From Phaeosaccion multiseriatum (lineage: Eukaryota > Ochrophyta, other classes), in the NCBI GenBank assembly GCA_965112735.1, contig OZ218954.1, positions 248,001 to 312,000 of the forward strand: a DNA stretch of 64,000 nt, given 5' to 3'. Shown here in pieces: positions 20,685 to 30,759 of the stretch. The position numbers and the translations under genes are program-made. The notes beneath the pieces were generated by a model. The model searched no databases, was not told the origin of the DNA, and worked only from the letters and a program-made list of their open reading frames with translations. Position 1 is the stretch's first letter, and each line of letters starts with the position of its first letter.

Positions 20685-21566
20685 CTATGGCCCTCTATAC
20701 AGCTTGTGCCTCTCGCAAAAATGCGTCCCCCTGTTGGCCTTGGTCTGGCACCCTTCCACCGAGCACCGATCCTGATCCGATCCATGCGTTACGCACAGCC
20801 CAAACACCCTTGCCTCACGCTCGCAGCCCTCCACAGAACACTTGCGCCGAATCCTCGGTGCCCCGTGGCGAGTACAAACCCCTCCTCTTCTGGCCTCGCT
20901 CTCGCAACCTTCCACAGAGCACCTCTTCTTCTTCTTCTTCTTCACAATCGCCCCGTGGCGGAAGCAGACCCCCCCCTTCTTCGCCGTACGCTGGCAGCCC
21001 TGCACAGAGCACGTGTATCTTATCCTCGTCGCCCCGTGGCGAGAACAGACCCCGCCTCTCCTGGCCTCGCCCTCGCAGCCCTCCACAGAGCACCTTTTGC
21101 GAACCCTCTTAGGAGGGGGGCGCTTCGCGCTGGTGCTTGCGCTGGTGCTGGTGCTGCTGATGCTGCTGATGCTGCTGATGCTTCTGCTACTTCTGCGGCT
21201 GCTACTGCTGCTGTGTCCTCCGTAGATCCAGCGTGTGCCCCCACCGCTGCTGCTGCAACGGCCCCTGTTGTTGCGGGGTGTGGAGTACATGTGGTTCGGT
21301 TGGAGAGCCCATCCCAAGACGGTTGTGGGCCGGGGCTCACTGGCTCCTAGCCTGCAAGTCGACGAGTGCTTGGCAATATGATTATCCAGGGTTGTGCCCT
21401 CCGCAGCCTTGTACCCGTAATGCTCGTCGTGGAGTATCTTCCCCGACAGGACGGAAGCTTGGTGGTCTTCCTTGATCTGCTGCTGCTGGCTGGCAAGCTG
21501 TGCAAAGTTCGCGCAGATGCCACTCAGCTTGCACGGCCGCAGTCGCCTCAGAAGGGAGAGAGTCAT
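20685..21566 (-). CDS. WRKY19-like Cys/His repeat protein
   Basis: Single exon, 293 aa. An in-frame TGA five codons upstream of the ATG supports the start. After ~110 residues without clear features comes a Ser/Arg-rich stretch coded by AGC/GCA repeats, then five tandem units of about 28 residues, for example CSVEGCEGEARRGGVCSRHG and CSVEGCESEARRGGVCTRHG. Spacing is C-x4-C-x9/10-C-x2-H, as in the small zinc-binding repeats often annotated as WRKY19-like in stramenopile and other algal genomes. The fourth unit (GLCVTHG) and fifth (HFCERH) are more divergent. The family function is unsettled; nucleic-acid binding is usually assumed. The gene converges with the CorA gene and lies next to the repeat-rich block at 21750-23612. 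The N-terminal boundary could be off if an upstream exon exists. Confidence 0.8.
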   Translation of the reverse strand: MTLSLLRRLRPCKLSGICANFAQLASQQQQIKEDHQASVLSGKILHDEHYGYKAAEGTTLDNHIAKHSSTCRLGASEPRPTTVLGWALQPNHMYSTPRNNRGRCSSSGGGTRWIYGGHSSSSSRRSSRSISSISSISSTSTSASTSAKRPPPKRVRKRCSVEGCEGEARRGGVCSRHGATRIRYTCSVQGCQRTAKKGGVCFRHGAIVKKKKKKRCSVEGCESEARRGGVCTRHGAPRIRRKCSVEGCEREARVFGLCVTHGSDQDRCSVEGCQTKANRGTHFCERHKLYRGP

Positions 21567-21751
21567 ACAGCAGCAGCGTCAACTTTTTAAGTGTATGGTT
21601 GTCTAAAAGTAATGTCTCACCGCCCCCGGAGAAAAAAGAAATAACCTAAGAAACTTAAACTTAAATTTTTGTTGCTTCTCTACTCTCGCCTCGCCTCTTT
21701 CGGCTCCATCTTCATCCTAGAAACCTATGCTTTTTACTCCTCGACCTATCT

Positions 21752-21888
21752 GATTAGTAATTACGGCCGGCGCAGGCGGTCTGATTACTGATTATGACCG
21801 GCGCCAGCCGGCCTGAGTACTGATTATGCGCCAGCCGGGGGCTGATTACTGATTACGGCCGGCGCACACAAATCTTGTCCAGGGTCGA
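21752..21888. repeat. GATTACTGATTA hairpin-rich dispersed element, copy 1
   Basis: Repeated GATTACTGATTA words separated by GC-rich GGCCGGCGCC palindromes, ending CTTGTCCAGGGTCGA. It borders the left end of the long GGGA array; a second copy borders the right end. Confidence 0.8.
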
Positions 21889-22680
21889 AGGGAGGGAGGG
21901 AGGGAGGGAGGGAGGGAGGGAGGGAGGGAGGGAGGGAGGGAGGGAGGGAGGGAGGGAGGGAGCGAGGGAGGGAGGGAGGGAGGGAGGGAGGGAGGGAGGG
22001 AGGGAGGGAGGGAGGGAGGGAGGGAGGGAGGGAGGGAGGGAGGGAGGGAGGGAGGGAGGGAGGGAGGGAGGGAGGGAGGGAGGGAGGGAGGGAGGGAGGG
22101 AGGGAGGGAGGGAGGGAGGGAGGGAGGGAGGGAGGGAGGGAGGGAGGGAGGGAGGGAGGGAGGGAGGGAGGGAGGGAGGGAGGGAGGGAGGGAGGGAGGG
22201 AGGGAGGGAGGGAGGGAGGGAGGGAGGGAGGGAGGGAGGGAGGGAGGGAGGGAGGGAGGGAGGGAGGGAGGGAGGGAGGGAGGGAGGGAGGGAGGGAGGG
22301 AGGGAGGGAGGGAGGGAGGGAGGGAGGGAGGGAGGGAGGGAGGGAGGGAGGGAGGGAGGGAGGGAGGGAGGGAGGGAGGGAGGGAGGGAGGGAGGGAGGG
22401 AGGGAGGGAGGGAGGGAGGGAGGGAGGGAGGGAGGGAGGGAGGGAGGGAGGGAGGGAGGGAGGGAGGGAGGGAGGGAGGGAGGGAGGGAGGGAGGGAGGG
22501 AGGGAGGGAGGGAGGGAGGGAGGGAGGGAGGGAGGGAGGGAGGGAGGGAGGGAGGGAGGGAGGGAGGGAGGGAGGGAGGGAGGGAGGGAGGGAGGGAGGG
22601 AGGGAGGGAGGGAGGGAGGGAGGGAGGGAGGGAAGGAGGGAGGGAGGAAGGGAGGGAAGGAGGGAGGAAGGGAGGGAAGG
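21887..22680. repeat. ~800 bp (GGGA)n array
   Basis: Nearly perfect GGGA tetramer array with one AGCG variant near its start and GGAAGG variants at its right end. It lies between two direct copies of the GATTACTGATTA element. Confidence 0.95.
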
Positions 22681-22683
22681 ATG

Positions 22684-22828
22684 GTGATTACTGATTATGA
22701 CCGGCGCCAACCGGCCTGGTTGCGTTTAGTACAGCCGGTGACCAACCGGCCTGATTACTGATTATGCGCCAGCCGGGGGCTGATTACTGATTACGGCCGG
22801 CGCACACCGTAGTCTTGTCCAGGGTCGA
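22684..22828. repeat. GATTACTGATTA element, copy 2
   Basis: Shares with copy 1 the block GCGCCAGCCGGGGGC, the GATTACTGATTACGGCCGG word and the end CTTGTCCAGGGTCGA, in the same orientation. Confidence 0.8.
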
Positions 22829-23504
22829 TAGCTAGGCCTAGGCCGGGGGGGCTGCGCCAAAAAGAGGCCTAGGCCGAGCGAGGGCCTGCGGCCCCCCTAG
22901 GCCGGCCGAATTTCGTCTCTAGGCTTTGTTGCCTTGGTTTCTAGGCCAGTCTGGAGCCGAGTAGTAGCTAGTAGCAAGTGCCGAGAGCTCAGCGCGGTGA
23001 GCGAGGAGGACAGCGAAGGGGCGGAGCAGCCCAGCAGTCCACCGCGCGGAAGGAGACGGCAGCGACAGCAAGAGTTTCCGGGACTGGTGGGGTTATCGGG
23101 AAGCAATCCAACGGGGTGGATGGGGGTGAGGGCGAGGCAGAGAACGCTCGAGGTGAAGGCATATAGGTAAATATTAGGTGTCAGGACGCAGCGGACTGAA
23201 TTTTTTTATGGACACTGGTAGCACAATGACGCCGGGAGAAGCGCTATAGCTCTTCGTGTCGCTCGCTCTTTGAGATGCCTACCCACACATGGTCTCTCCT
23301 CTTTCGGCACTTCCTTCCTTCCCTAGTTTCCAGCATTTCCGCGGGAGCACTCCCCCTTGCCGCCCGATCCCTAAAAAACGGGGGATTTGGGCGATTCTTA
23401 CGAAGCCGGCTGACGCTGGCAATAGCATAGCATAGCCATGGCGGATAGCGCGTCAGAATCTCACGCTTTGCTTCACTCGCTTTCGCTCGCCCACGGGATG
23501 ATGT
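22829..23504. other. Intergenic sequence with CTAGGCC palindromes, no gene assigned
   Basis: Opens with repeated AGGCCTAGGCC palindromes. A frame at 22934-23170 (Ser/Glu/Arg-rich) has no recognisable domain or splice partners. The remainder shows no gene. Confidence 0.4.
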
Positions 23505-23613
23505 CGTGGTCCATAATCAGTAATCAGGCTGGCTGGCACCCAGGTCATAATCAGTAATCACGCCGGCTGCGCCGGCCGTAATCAGTGATCAGATAATGTT
23601 GTCCAGGGTCGAT
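23505..23613. repeat. GATTACTGATTA element, copy 3 (words inverted)
   Basis: ATAATCAGTAATC words in the opposite orientation to copies 1 and 2, with the same GCCGGC cores, but the terminal TTGTCCAGGGTCGAT is in the same orientation as in the others. This points to internal inversion or a hairpin architecture. Confidence 0.7.
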
Positions 23614-24515
23614 CTTCTCGGAGCAGCCAGGGCTAATTAGGGCCAACAGCTAGCTTCTAGAGTGGAAGTTAGGGCCAACAGGTAGCCAGGACTGACACCA
23701 AGGCTCTAGAGAGCGAAGCAGCGCAAGGAAGCATCTTTGGAACAGGAGTCAGTCACCCAATGTGTCAGCTTGGGTTGATTTTGATTCTGATAAGTCAATA
23801 GCTAAGAGTACCACTGCCTCACTGCTACCTCAATACTTGACCGATCTGCTCCGTCCCTGCTTCCTCACTGCGCGCAGAAGACTACCTGCTGTCGTACGCC
23901 TGGCGTGCATGTGTGGGTGCATGTGTGAGCGCGTGTGTGGGTACGCGTGTTTGTGCGGCATGGTGCGGTATTCAAAGTGAAGGCGCTCGCACGTGTGCCG
24001 GACAGCTCACCCATACGCCAAGTTCAGCAAGCAAGCGAAGGGATACCATTACAATGCTCAGAGAAACAGCTTCCATTAACGATCCTGTCCGGTGCACTAC
24101 GCTCTGTTGACTTACGTTCTGGTGCCTTACGTTCTGTTGACTGAGCATACCACACATGGCCATACATATCCTGCCCTTGACGGAAGGTAAGCTGACCGCT
24201 CCGCGATGGCGCCTCCACAACACCTCCCTCCCTGGTGCCATCCCATCTGCTGCCATCCCATCTGCTGGTGCCGTCGAATGGCTGCAGCGAATCCTCTTCT
24301 CTCTCGTGGGAAGCTTTTTATGGCGTGGTCTGGAGAGAGAGAAAAGAGCAACACAGAGCAAGGGAGAGGGGGCCTGAACAGTCGTTTGCCCCTTGGGCAC
24401 CTTCTTCCCCACAGGCCACCGCAATCGCCATCACAAGATGGCATCATCGGCCCGAAACAAGGTGTGGATGGGATAATGGGTGCGCGTGCTCGGTGGTGGT
24501 GGTGGTGGTGTGCGG

Positions 24516-24570
<55 letters not shown>

Positions 24571-24872
24571 ACTGCTGTGGACATCGCCTCACCCACTCGC
24601 TCATCTGCTGCCATGGCCTTGCGCTATCATCCCTCGCAAGAAGGGGCAGGGCCGGCGGGAGGGTGATCCCGACTCACCCCTCTTCTACTGCCATCCCATG
24701 TCTAGCCATCACGCGCCATCTGTTGCCATCCCCTGCCTTCTCCCTCGCCGGGACCAGCAGCGGCGGAGAAGACAAGCATTGGCCACCTCCGATGTTCAGT
24801 CAGGGGGCCACCATCCATTGCCATCTCTCGCTTGGCCATCAGTTGCCACCCCCTTCCCCCTTGCCATCATCA
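23614..24872. other. Intergenic stretch downstream of the PC4-like gene
   Basis: Holds a (CTG)n array at 24518-24575 and scattered CCATCNNCTGCCATC words typical of introns here, so unrecognised exons are possible. I could not build a consistent gene. Confidence 0.4.
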
Positions 24873-25786
24873 CTAGCCATCCACTTCCCTTTCCCCCACA
24901 GGCTGCGGAGGAGGAGGAGGAGAGAAGGACTGCCCACCCTTTAGCTCCTCTATCTGTTGATCAACCTCCGATATGGCCTCCTTCAGCCTCCCCCACTGCT
25001 CCACAGTCAAGCTGATGCCCTTTTTGGTGGGGAAGATCTTTGCCCCACCCCCCGCCCCTGCCCCCTTCTTGCTGTTGCTGGAGTCCGGGCTAAAGTATAC
25101 CCGTATGTCAACAAGGATGGTGTCCTCCCACTCTCTTGCATCGACTTTGCGGTCTTTCGATAAGTGGAATGGAGAAGTCATATCGAACACGCCCTTTGAG
25201 GGGAGGAGGAGGAAGGGGATGGCAGTGGACGGAGGGGGAGAGGGGTTGGGTAATGGATGGAGGATGAGGAGGAGGAGGGGGAGGGAGGAGGGAGGAGGGA
25301 GGAGGGAGGAGGGAGGAAGGAGGAGAAGGCAAGAGGGAGAAAGACGAGGGGGGGAGGTTTGGCAGGGCAGGACACGAGTAGTGGTGTCACCCATCCACCC
25401 ACCCACCCACGAATCCTCCCTCTCCCTCCCCCCCCCCTCCCCCCCCCTCTCCTCCCCTCTGCACTGCACTGCACCGCACAGCTATCCTACTGCCATCCAC
25501 GCACCGTTACATTGTTCGGTGAACCACCCCCTCCCTTCGCTTGGTTCCAGGGCTCGTGCCCTACTTCCCACCCCTCGGTGCTGCTGCTGCTGCTGCTGCT
25601 GCTGTTGTTGTTGTTGTTGTTGTTGTTGTTGCTGTTGTTGTTGTTATTGTTGTTGTTGTTGTTATTGTTGTTGTTGTTGCTGTTGCTGGAGCGACCTCCC
25701 GCCCCCGCTTGGCCCGGCTCGTTGAGCACATTTCCCCAAAAGTCGTCATCATCTGTCCCAGCCCCCCCACCCCCACGTGAGGCGAA

Positions 25787-25837
<51 letters not shown>

Positions 25838-25927
25838 AGGGCTGGACCTGCTCCTCACTCTGTTGCTCACCCTGCTGCTGCTCCGTGCCCTGAGAGGCCC
25901 CCCTTGCCCAACAAGGACCCTCCACAT
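24873..25927 (-). CDS. PC4/Sub1-like transcriptional coactivator with polyQ/polyN N-terminal region
   Basis: Two exons, 25927-25505 and 25193-24873, phase 0 at the junction; 247 aa. Exon 1 begins MWRVLVGQGG, is Arg/Ser-rich, then carries a run of about 16 Gln, the acidic patch DDDDFW and long Asn and Ser runs from interrupted TTG/TGC repeats. Exon 2 is the single-strand-DNA-binding PC4 fold: GVFDMTSPFHLSKDRKV, the core ILVDIRVYF, and KKGISLTVEQWGRLKEAI, matching the family pattern of VDIR, then KGISL..EQW..L. PC4/Sub1 proteins bind ssDNA and promoter complexes and assist RNA polymerase II initiation. The basic N-terminus with few acidic residues could also be an organelle targeting signal, so an organellar ssDNA-binding role is an alternative. 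The ATG is 204 bp from the divergent GTPase ATG. Confidence 0.82.
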
Positions 25928-26131
25928 GGTAAGAAGGGAAGAACAGACAGAAGACAGGAAGAGGACAAGAAGAGAAGGAAGGAGAGGGGGAGGAAGTGGA
26001 GAAGAAGGAGGGATTTGTAAGGCCGATATGCCTCGAAATATTTCACTGACTTCCTCGCTCTGTCAATGAAGTCCCGCCTCGCCCCCTTGGTGCTCTTTTT
26101 CCTCCCTCTCCTCTCTTTCAGTGGATAGGAC
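25928..26131. promoter_or_regulatory. 204-bp bidirectional promoter region (PC4-like / EngB)
   Basis: The region between two divergent ATGs. It must contain both transcription starts or share 5' UTRs. It is purine-rich on the left and pyrimidine-rich on the right; no clear TATA box. Confidence 0.5.
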
Positions 26132-29100
26132 ATGGCGACTAGCACTGCCAGCAGGAGAGTACTGCGGTCCTCTTGGTGCGGCTGCGCCTCGTATTTCCGC
26201 AGGGATAGCAGCAGGGCTACTACAGTGGCAACAAGGGGGCGATTGAGCCCCTCCTGTGGTGGCGGTGGTGGTGGGGGTGCTGGAAGCAATCGGGGCCTCG
26301 CGTTGAAGGTAGAGCCCCTCAAGTACGGAGAGCCTTGGGAGGGGCCGCGACTAAGGCAGCAGAGACAGCAGCAGCGGGGCCCCAAGCAATCAAAGCACCA
26401 ACGCAAGAGGGGGGGGGCTCACAGCAACGAACGAGCAACACAAGAAGGAGAAGAACCGGAGCTTGTTGGCCGTGGCATCAAAGGCAGAGGCGAAGGCGAG
26501 GGTGCCTTGCGAGTGTTGCCCACCGCCTCCCCCAACGTGTGGACCATCGCCGGTGTGGTGGACCCTGTCTCCGCCCTGCACCGCCCCGTCGCTCACGAGG
26601 TACGACGGAGGAGAGAGAGAGAGAGGAGAGAGAGAGAAGGAGAGAGAAAGAGAAAGAGAGAAGGAGAGAGAGAGGGGAAAGAGAGAGAGAGAGACAGAGA
26701 GGTGAAGCGAAGCGAGAGGGTGCTATGGTGTCTCCTGGCCTCTGCCTCTTGTGTGCTTTGATCAGCTGGGCAGTGAGTGGCATTGTTTCTTGGACAATGG
26801 AAGGACTCACCTTCATGATATTACTCCCCTTGCCTGCCCATATGACTACCCCCAAAGACTGCTCGTGATGACTGAACCGCCTGAGCCCGGGGTACAACAC
26901 AATCACGCACGCACTCACTCACCCACTCTCTCACTCACTCACTCACTCACTCATTCACTCCCACTAACTTACTGCCTGCCCCTCCCCCCCCCCCAGGAGA
27001 GCTCTTCCAAAGCCAAAGCCCACTTCTACGCTCCCAAGGCATTCAACTATAAGCTGCCCCCCTGGGGACAAGCCGAAGTGGCGTTCGCTGGTGAGGGCTG
27101 ACTTTGAGTTTGAGGCTTCGACCTTCTCTCCCTTTGCCTCTTGTCTCTCCCTCATTTCCTCTCACCCTTGGCTCTCCCTCACTCCCACTGACTTACTGCC
27201 TCCCCCCCTCTGTCTCTTTGCGCGTCTCTCGTCCGCCCTGTCTCTCTCTCGTAACTCTCCCTGTCCCTCTCCTGCTCTCTCCCTCCCTCCCTCCCTCCCC
27301 CCCTCCTCCCTCCCTCCCTCCCCCCCTCCTCCCTCCCTCCCTCCCTCCCTCCCTCCCTTGCTCTCTCCTTGCCTTCGTACCTCCCTCCCTCCTCCCTCCT
27401 CCCTCCTCCCTCTCCCTTTCCCTCTTGTCTGTCCCTCCCTCCCTCGTCCACCCAAAGGTCGGTCCAATGTAGGCAAGTCGACCCTCGTAGGCACCCTCCT
27501 CTCCAATCAGAGCCTTGTGCGCACCTCCAAGAAGCCTGGATGCACTACCACCATCAACTACTACGGTTTGGTGTCAGGACACGGTGATGACACAAGGCCA
27601 CTCAAAGTCAAGAAGTCCATATCGAGAGACGGGAAGGGCAGCGGCAGCAGTGGCAGCAGTGGCAGCAGCAGCCCGGAGAGGAAGGTCTTCTCCTCGGCGG
27701 GTACGATTCAGACCGGTCTCATCCACGGCAGCAACTGTGGGAGTGGAGGGAGGGGGAGGGGGAAGGAGAGGGAGGGGGGGAGGGAGAGGAGGGAGGGAGG
27801 GAGGGAGGGACGGAGGGGGGAGAGGGAGGAAGGGAGTGACGGAGGGCAATTAGAGGCGTATGGGAGGGTGAAAGGGAGGGAAAGGAAGGAGGTGTGCAAG
27901 TGTACGACTACTTACGTAACGTACCCTCTTCTCCCCCCTTGTTTCCCCTCTACTTTCTTTCATCTCCCCCCCTTAATCTTTCTCCTTTCTCCCCTCCCGT
28001 CCCCTCCTCTCCTCTCCTCCCCTCTTACAATTCTCCCCGCTCCCCGCTCCCCCTCTCCTCTCCTGTCCTGTCCCATCCTCCTCTCTCTCCCCTCTCTCCC
28101 CCTCTCCTCTACCCCCCCCTCCCCTCTGCACCTGAATACTTTGAATTTGAATTTCAACAGGGCCGATCCAGCCTGACCCTCGCACAGCCAGATGCTTCTT
28201 CGTGGACCTCCCTGGATACGGATTCGCTCGCCGTGGGAAGGGGCAGATCGACGAATGGATGGAGAACATGGCGGGTGAGGGGGAGGAGAGGGAGTGAGAG
28301 ATGAGTGAGAGGGGGGGCGAAGAGAGAGTGAGGGAGAGGGGAGAGAGAGAGACTGAGAGAGAGGGAGAGACCGAGTGAGAGAGAGAGAGAGAGCGAGAGA
28401 GAGAGAAAGATAGAGAGAGAGACGAGAGAAACACCTACCCATCCATCCACCTGCACACACACAAACACAAAAACACCCGTCACACGCGCACCCACACACG
28501 CACACCACACAATCACACACACTGTGTCCTGACACCTCCCTCCCCTGCTTATCCACTGCCTTGCCTCCCCTCCAGGCTTCTTCTCGACGAGCAGACAGGC
28601 CGTGCTGAGACGGACCTTCCTCCTCGTGGACGCCAGGTTGGGTACCCACCCACTACCCTGTCACTCATCTGCTGTCCTGACACCCGCCCTCATTGTCCTG
28701 ACACCACCCACCCGCCCACCCTCTGTCCATATACCTACCCATGGTCCTGACACCCACCCACCCTCTTGTCCTGGCACCCACCCACCCTCGGTCCTGACAC
28801 CCACCCACCCTCGGTTCTCGTGACCGCCAGGCACGGGATCAAGCCTCAGGACAGGGATACCATGTACGGCCTAGACGAGCTGGGAGTGGCCTACCAGGTT
28901 AGTAAGTCAGTAGATCAGTGCCCAGTTTCAGTTCAGGGCACCAAGCTTCAGGGGGTTTGTGTGGGTATTTAGCGGGTGGTTCGACGGTGCATCAGCTTCA
29001 GCTTGCCACCCCCTTTATCCCCTCACCCCTCACCCCTCACCCACCGACCGACCCTTCCCGTCCTCCTCCTCACGCGACAGCTTGTGCTCACCAAAGCCGA

Positions 29101-29795
29101 TAAACTCTCTCCCCTGGAGCTCCAACAAACACTACTGAGTGTGGCACAAGAGATTGACAGTCCAGGGGCCCACGCCGCCTGCTTCCCTGTGATTCACACC
29201 GTGAGTGCGCACCGGGGGTGGGGACTTTCCGAATTGTGGAACACCATCGATTATGTTGTGACGGTACGTAACCCCTTAACTTACTCTTACGTACTCTTAC
29301 GTTTGTGCCTTCCTTTTCGAGTATGGTGGGGGAGGGCGAAGAGAAGGGTGATGGAAGGGTGGAGGACGTGAACGCACTGGGGTTAGGCTGTTAACGTACT
29401 TACAAAAAAAAAATGTAAGTACGTTAACAGCCTAACCCCAGTGCGTTCACGTCCTCCACCCTTGCTTCCATAACCCTCCGTTAACTCCCTGTGCGATACT
29501 GTGCGGTACACAGGGAGTTAACGGAGGGTTACCGGAAGGCGAAGTGCGTGCGTTAAGGCGTCTGCTCCTTCGTTCGTTCGGTGATTCATTTCGGTCTGTG
29601 GAGAGCCAACGGGTCTGCGAAGGGGGAGAGGGAAGAATATAATTGAAACTGAAACTGAAACTGAACTCCTTGGTGTCGTGACAGGCCGACGTACGTGGAG
29701 TGCTGGAGAATGAACACATGCACGAGATGGAGCAGCAGCTGCTGGAGCAGCAGGAGGAGGCTGAGGAGGGGGAGGAGGAGGAGGAGGAGCAATAG
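26132..29795 (+). CDS. EngB/YihA-type ribosome-assembly GTPase
   Basis: Exons: 26132-26599, 26766-26891, 26997-27090, 27458-27700, 28161-28274, 28576-28636, 28831-28897, 29081-29263, 29685-29795; 488 aa. All GTPase boxes are present: G1 GRSNVGKST (preceded by VAFA, as in EngB), G2 region with PGCTTTINYY, G3 VDLPGYGFA, G4 LTKADK, G5-like TVSAHRGWG. Bacterial EngB is ~200 aa; here a ~220-residue N-terminal extension starts MATSTASRRVLRSSW, Arg/Ser-rich and nearly free of acidic residues, consistent with import into a mitochondrion or plastid, where EngB homologues act in large-subunit assembly. A Ser/Gly-rich insertion lies between G2 and G3. The donor of exon 4 is ambiguous: GT at 27701 or 27737 both keep phase. 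The C-terminus ends in a Gln/Glu tail. The penultimate intron contains two large hairpins (29351-29531). Confidence 0.88.
29351..29471. repeat. Long near-perfect intronic hairpin (50-bp arms, A-rich loop)
   Basis: Left arm 29355-29404 is the exact reverse complement of right arm 29414-29463, with a loop of A residues. Outer ATGG and CCAT pair after a 4-nt bulge. It lies in the last intron of the EngB gene. Confidence 0.93.
29471..29531. repeat. Second intronic hairpin (23-bp arms, 15-nt loop)
   Basis: 29471-29493 pairs exactly with 29509-29531 around a 15-nt loop. It directly abuts the longer hairpin. Confidence 0.93.
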
Positions 29796-30759
29796 GAGTG
29801 GTGCAGGTCCTCCTATTTGTCCTACAAGTAGTACGATACAACTAGTAGGAGGAGGAGGAAGAGCAATAGGAAGACGAGAAGGAGGTGGTGGAGGAGAAGT
29901 GGGGAGATGTATCGAGGAGGAAGGAGGAGGAGAAGCAAGGAGATTCAGTGAGGAGGAAGGAGGAAGGAGGAGGAAGAGGAGGGGGAGGAGGAGGAGGAGG
30001 AGGAGGAGGAGGAGGAGGAGGAGGAGGAGGAGGAGGAGGAGGAAGGAGAAGGAGAAGGCGAAGGAGTAGCGACGAGGAAGAGGCGTGCCCAAGGAGATGT
30101 GTTGTGTCAAGCATTGCGTCAAGCAGCACGCTCTCTCCGTTCCCCCTCCCTTGTTGTCCTTCTTGCAGGAGCAGCAGCAGCAGCAGTTGGTGATACAGCA
30201 GCAGCAGCAGCAGCAGCAGCAGCGGCAGCAGATGACCTAGTCTCGCAGTCCGTCCCTGCCGCTATAATCACCTGCCTACATGCCTCTGTTTGCACTGCCT
30301 TCCTCGGTGCTCCTGCTTGCTCTCCCTCCCCTCGAGGAAGGAGTAGCAGGTATATGCAGAGTAGCAGATTTGCAGATTTGCAGAGCAGATATGCAGGCGG
30401 AAAGAGGCACGTTGGGGGATAGTAATAGTTCCTGTGGCGTCGCCTCTCTTGCTCCCTGCCTGCCTTCGGGTGAGGTGAGCCAGCTGTCTCGGTCTCTCCC
30501 TAGACACTCGGGTGATTGGGAGGACTATCGGCACTATGAATCAATCTGTGAGGACCTTCTACGTCCGTTACGGAATCCATCTCTGATGTGGATGTAATAT
30601 TCGACACCAACCGAATTACACAGTACGACGAAAGGAAGCACTGGCGGCAGCAGCAGTAGCAGTACAACTAACGCAGAGCTAAACAAAGGTCAAGGGGTGC
30701 CACGGCCGGCCGGTCACGGTGGTCGGTGCGCTGAAAACAGAGGAGGAGAGGAGCAGAGG
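29796..30759. other. Intergenic region between EngB and FNIP genes
   Basis: Holds a GGA array (29985-30050) and GCAGCA/GTTGGTGATACAG repeats at 30170-30230. A frame at 30099-30422 that is Ala-rich because of the repeat is not supported by any domain or splice partner. Confidence 0.5.

Noticed and set aside
30099-30422. 107-codon Ala-rich frame
   Set aside because: Driven by GCAGCA repeats; no domain, no splice partner, no clear start context.
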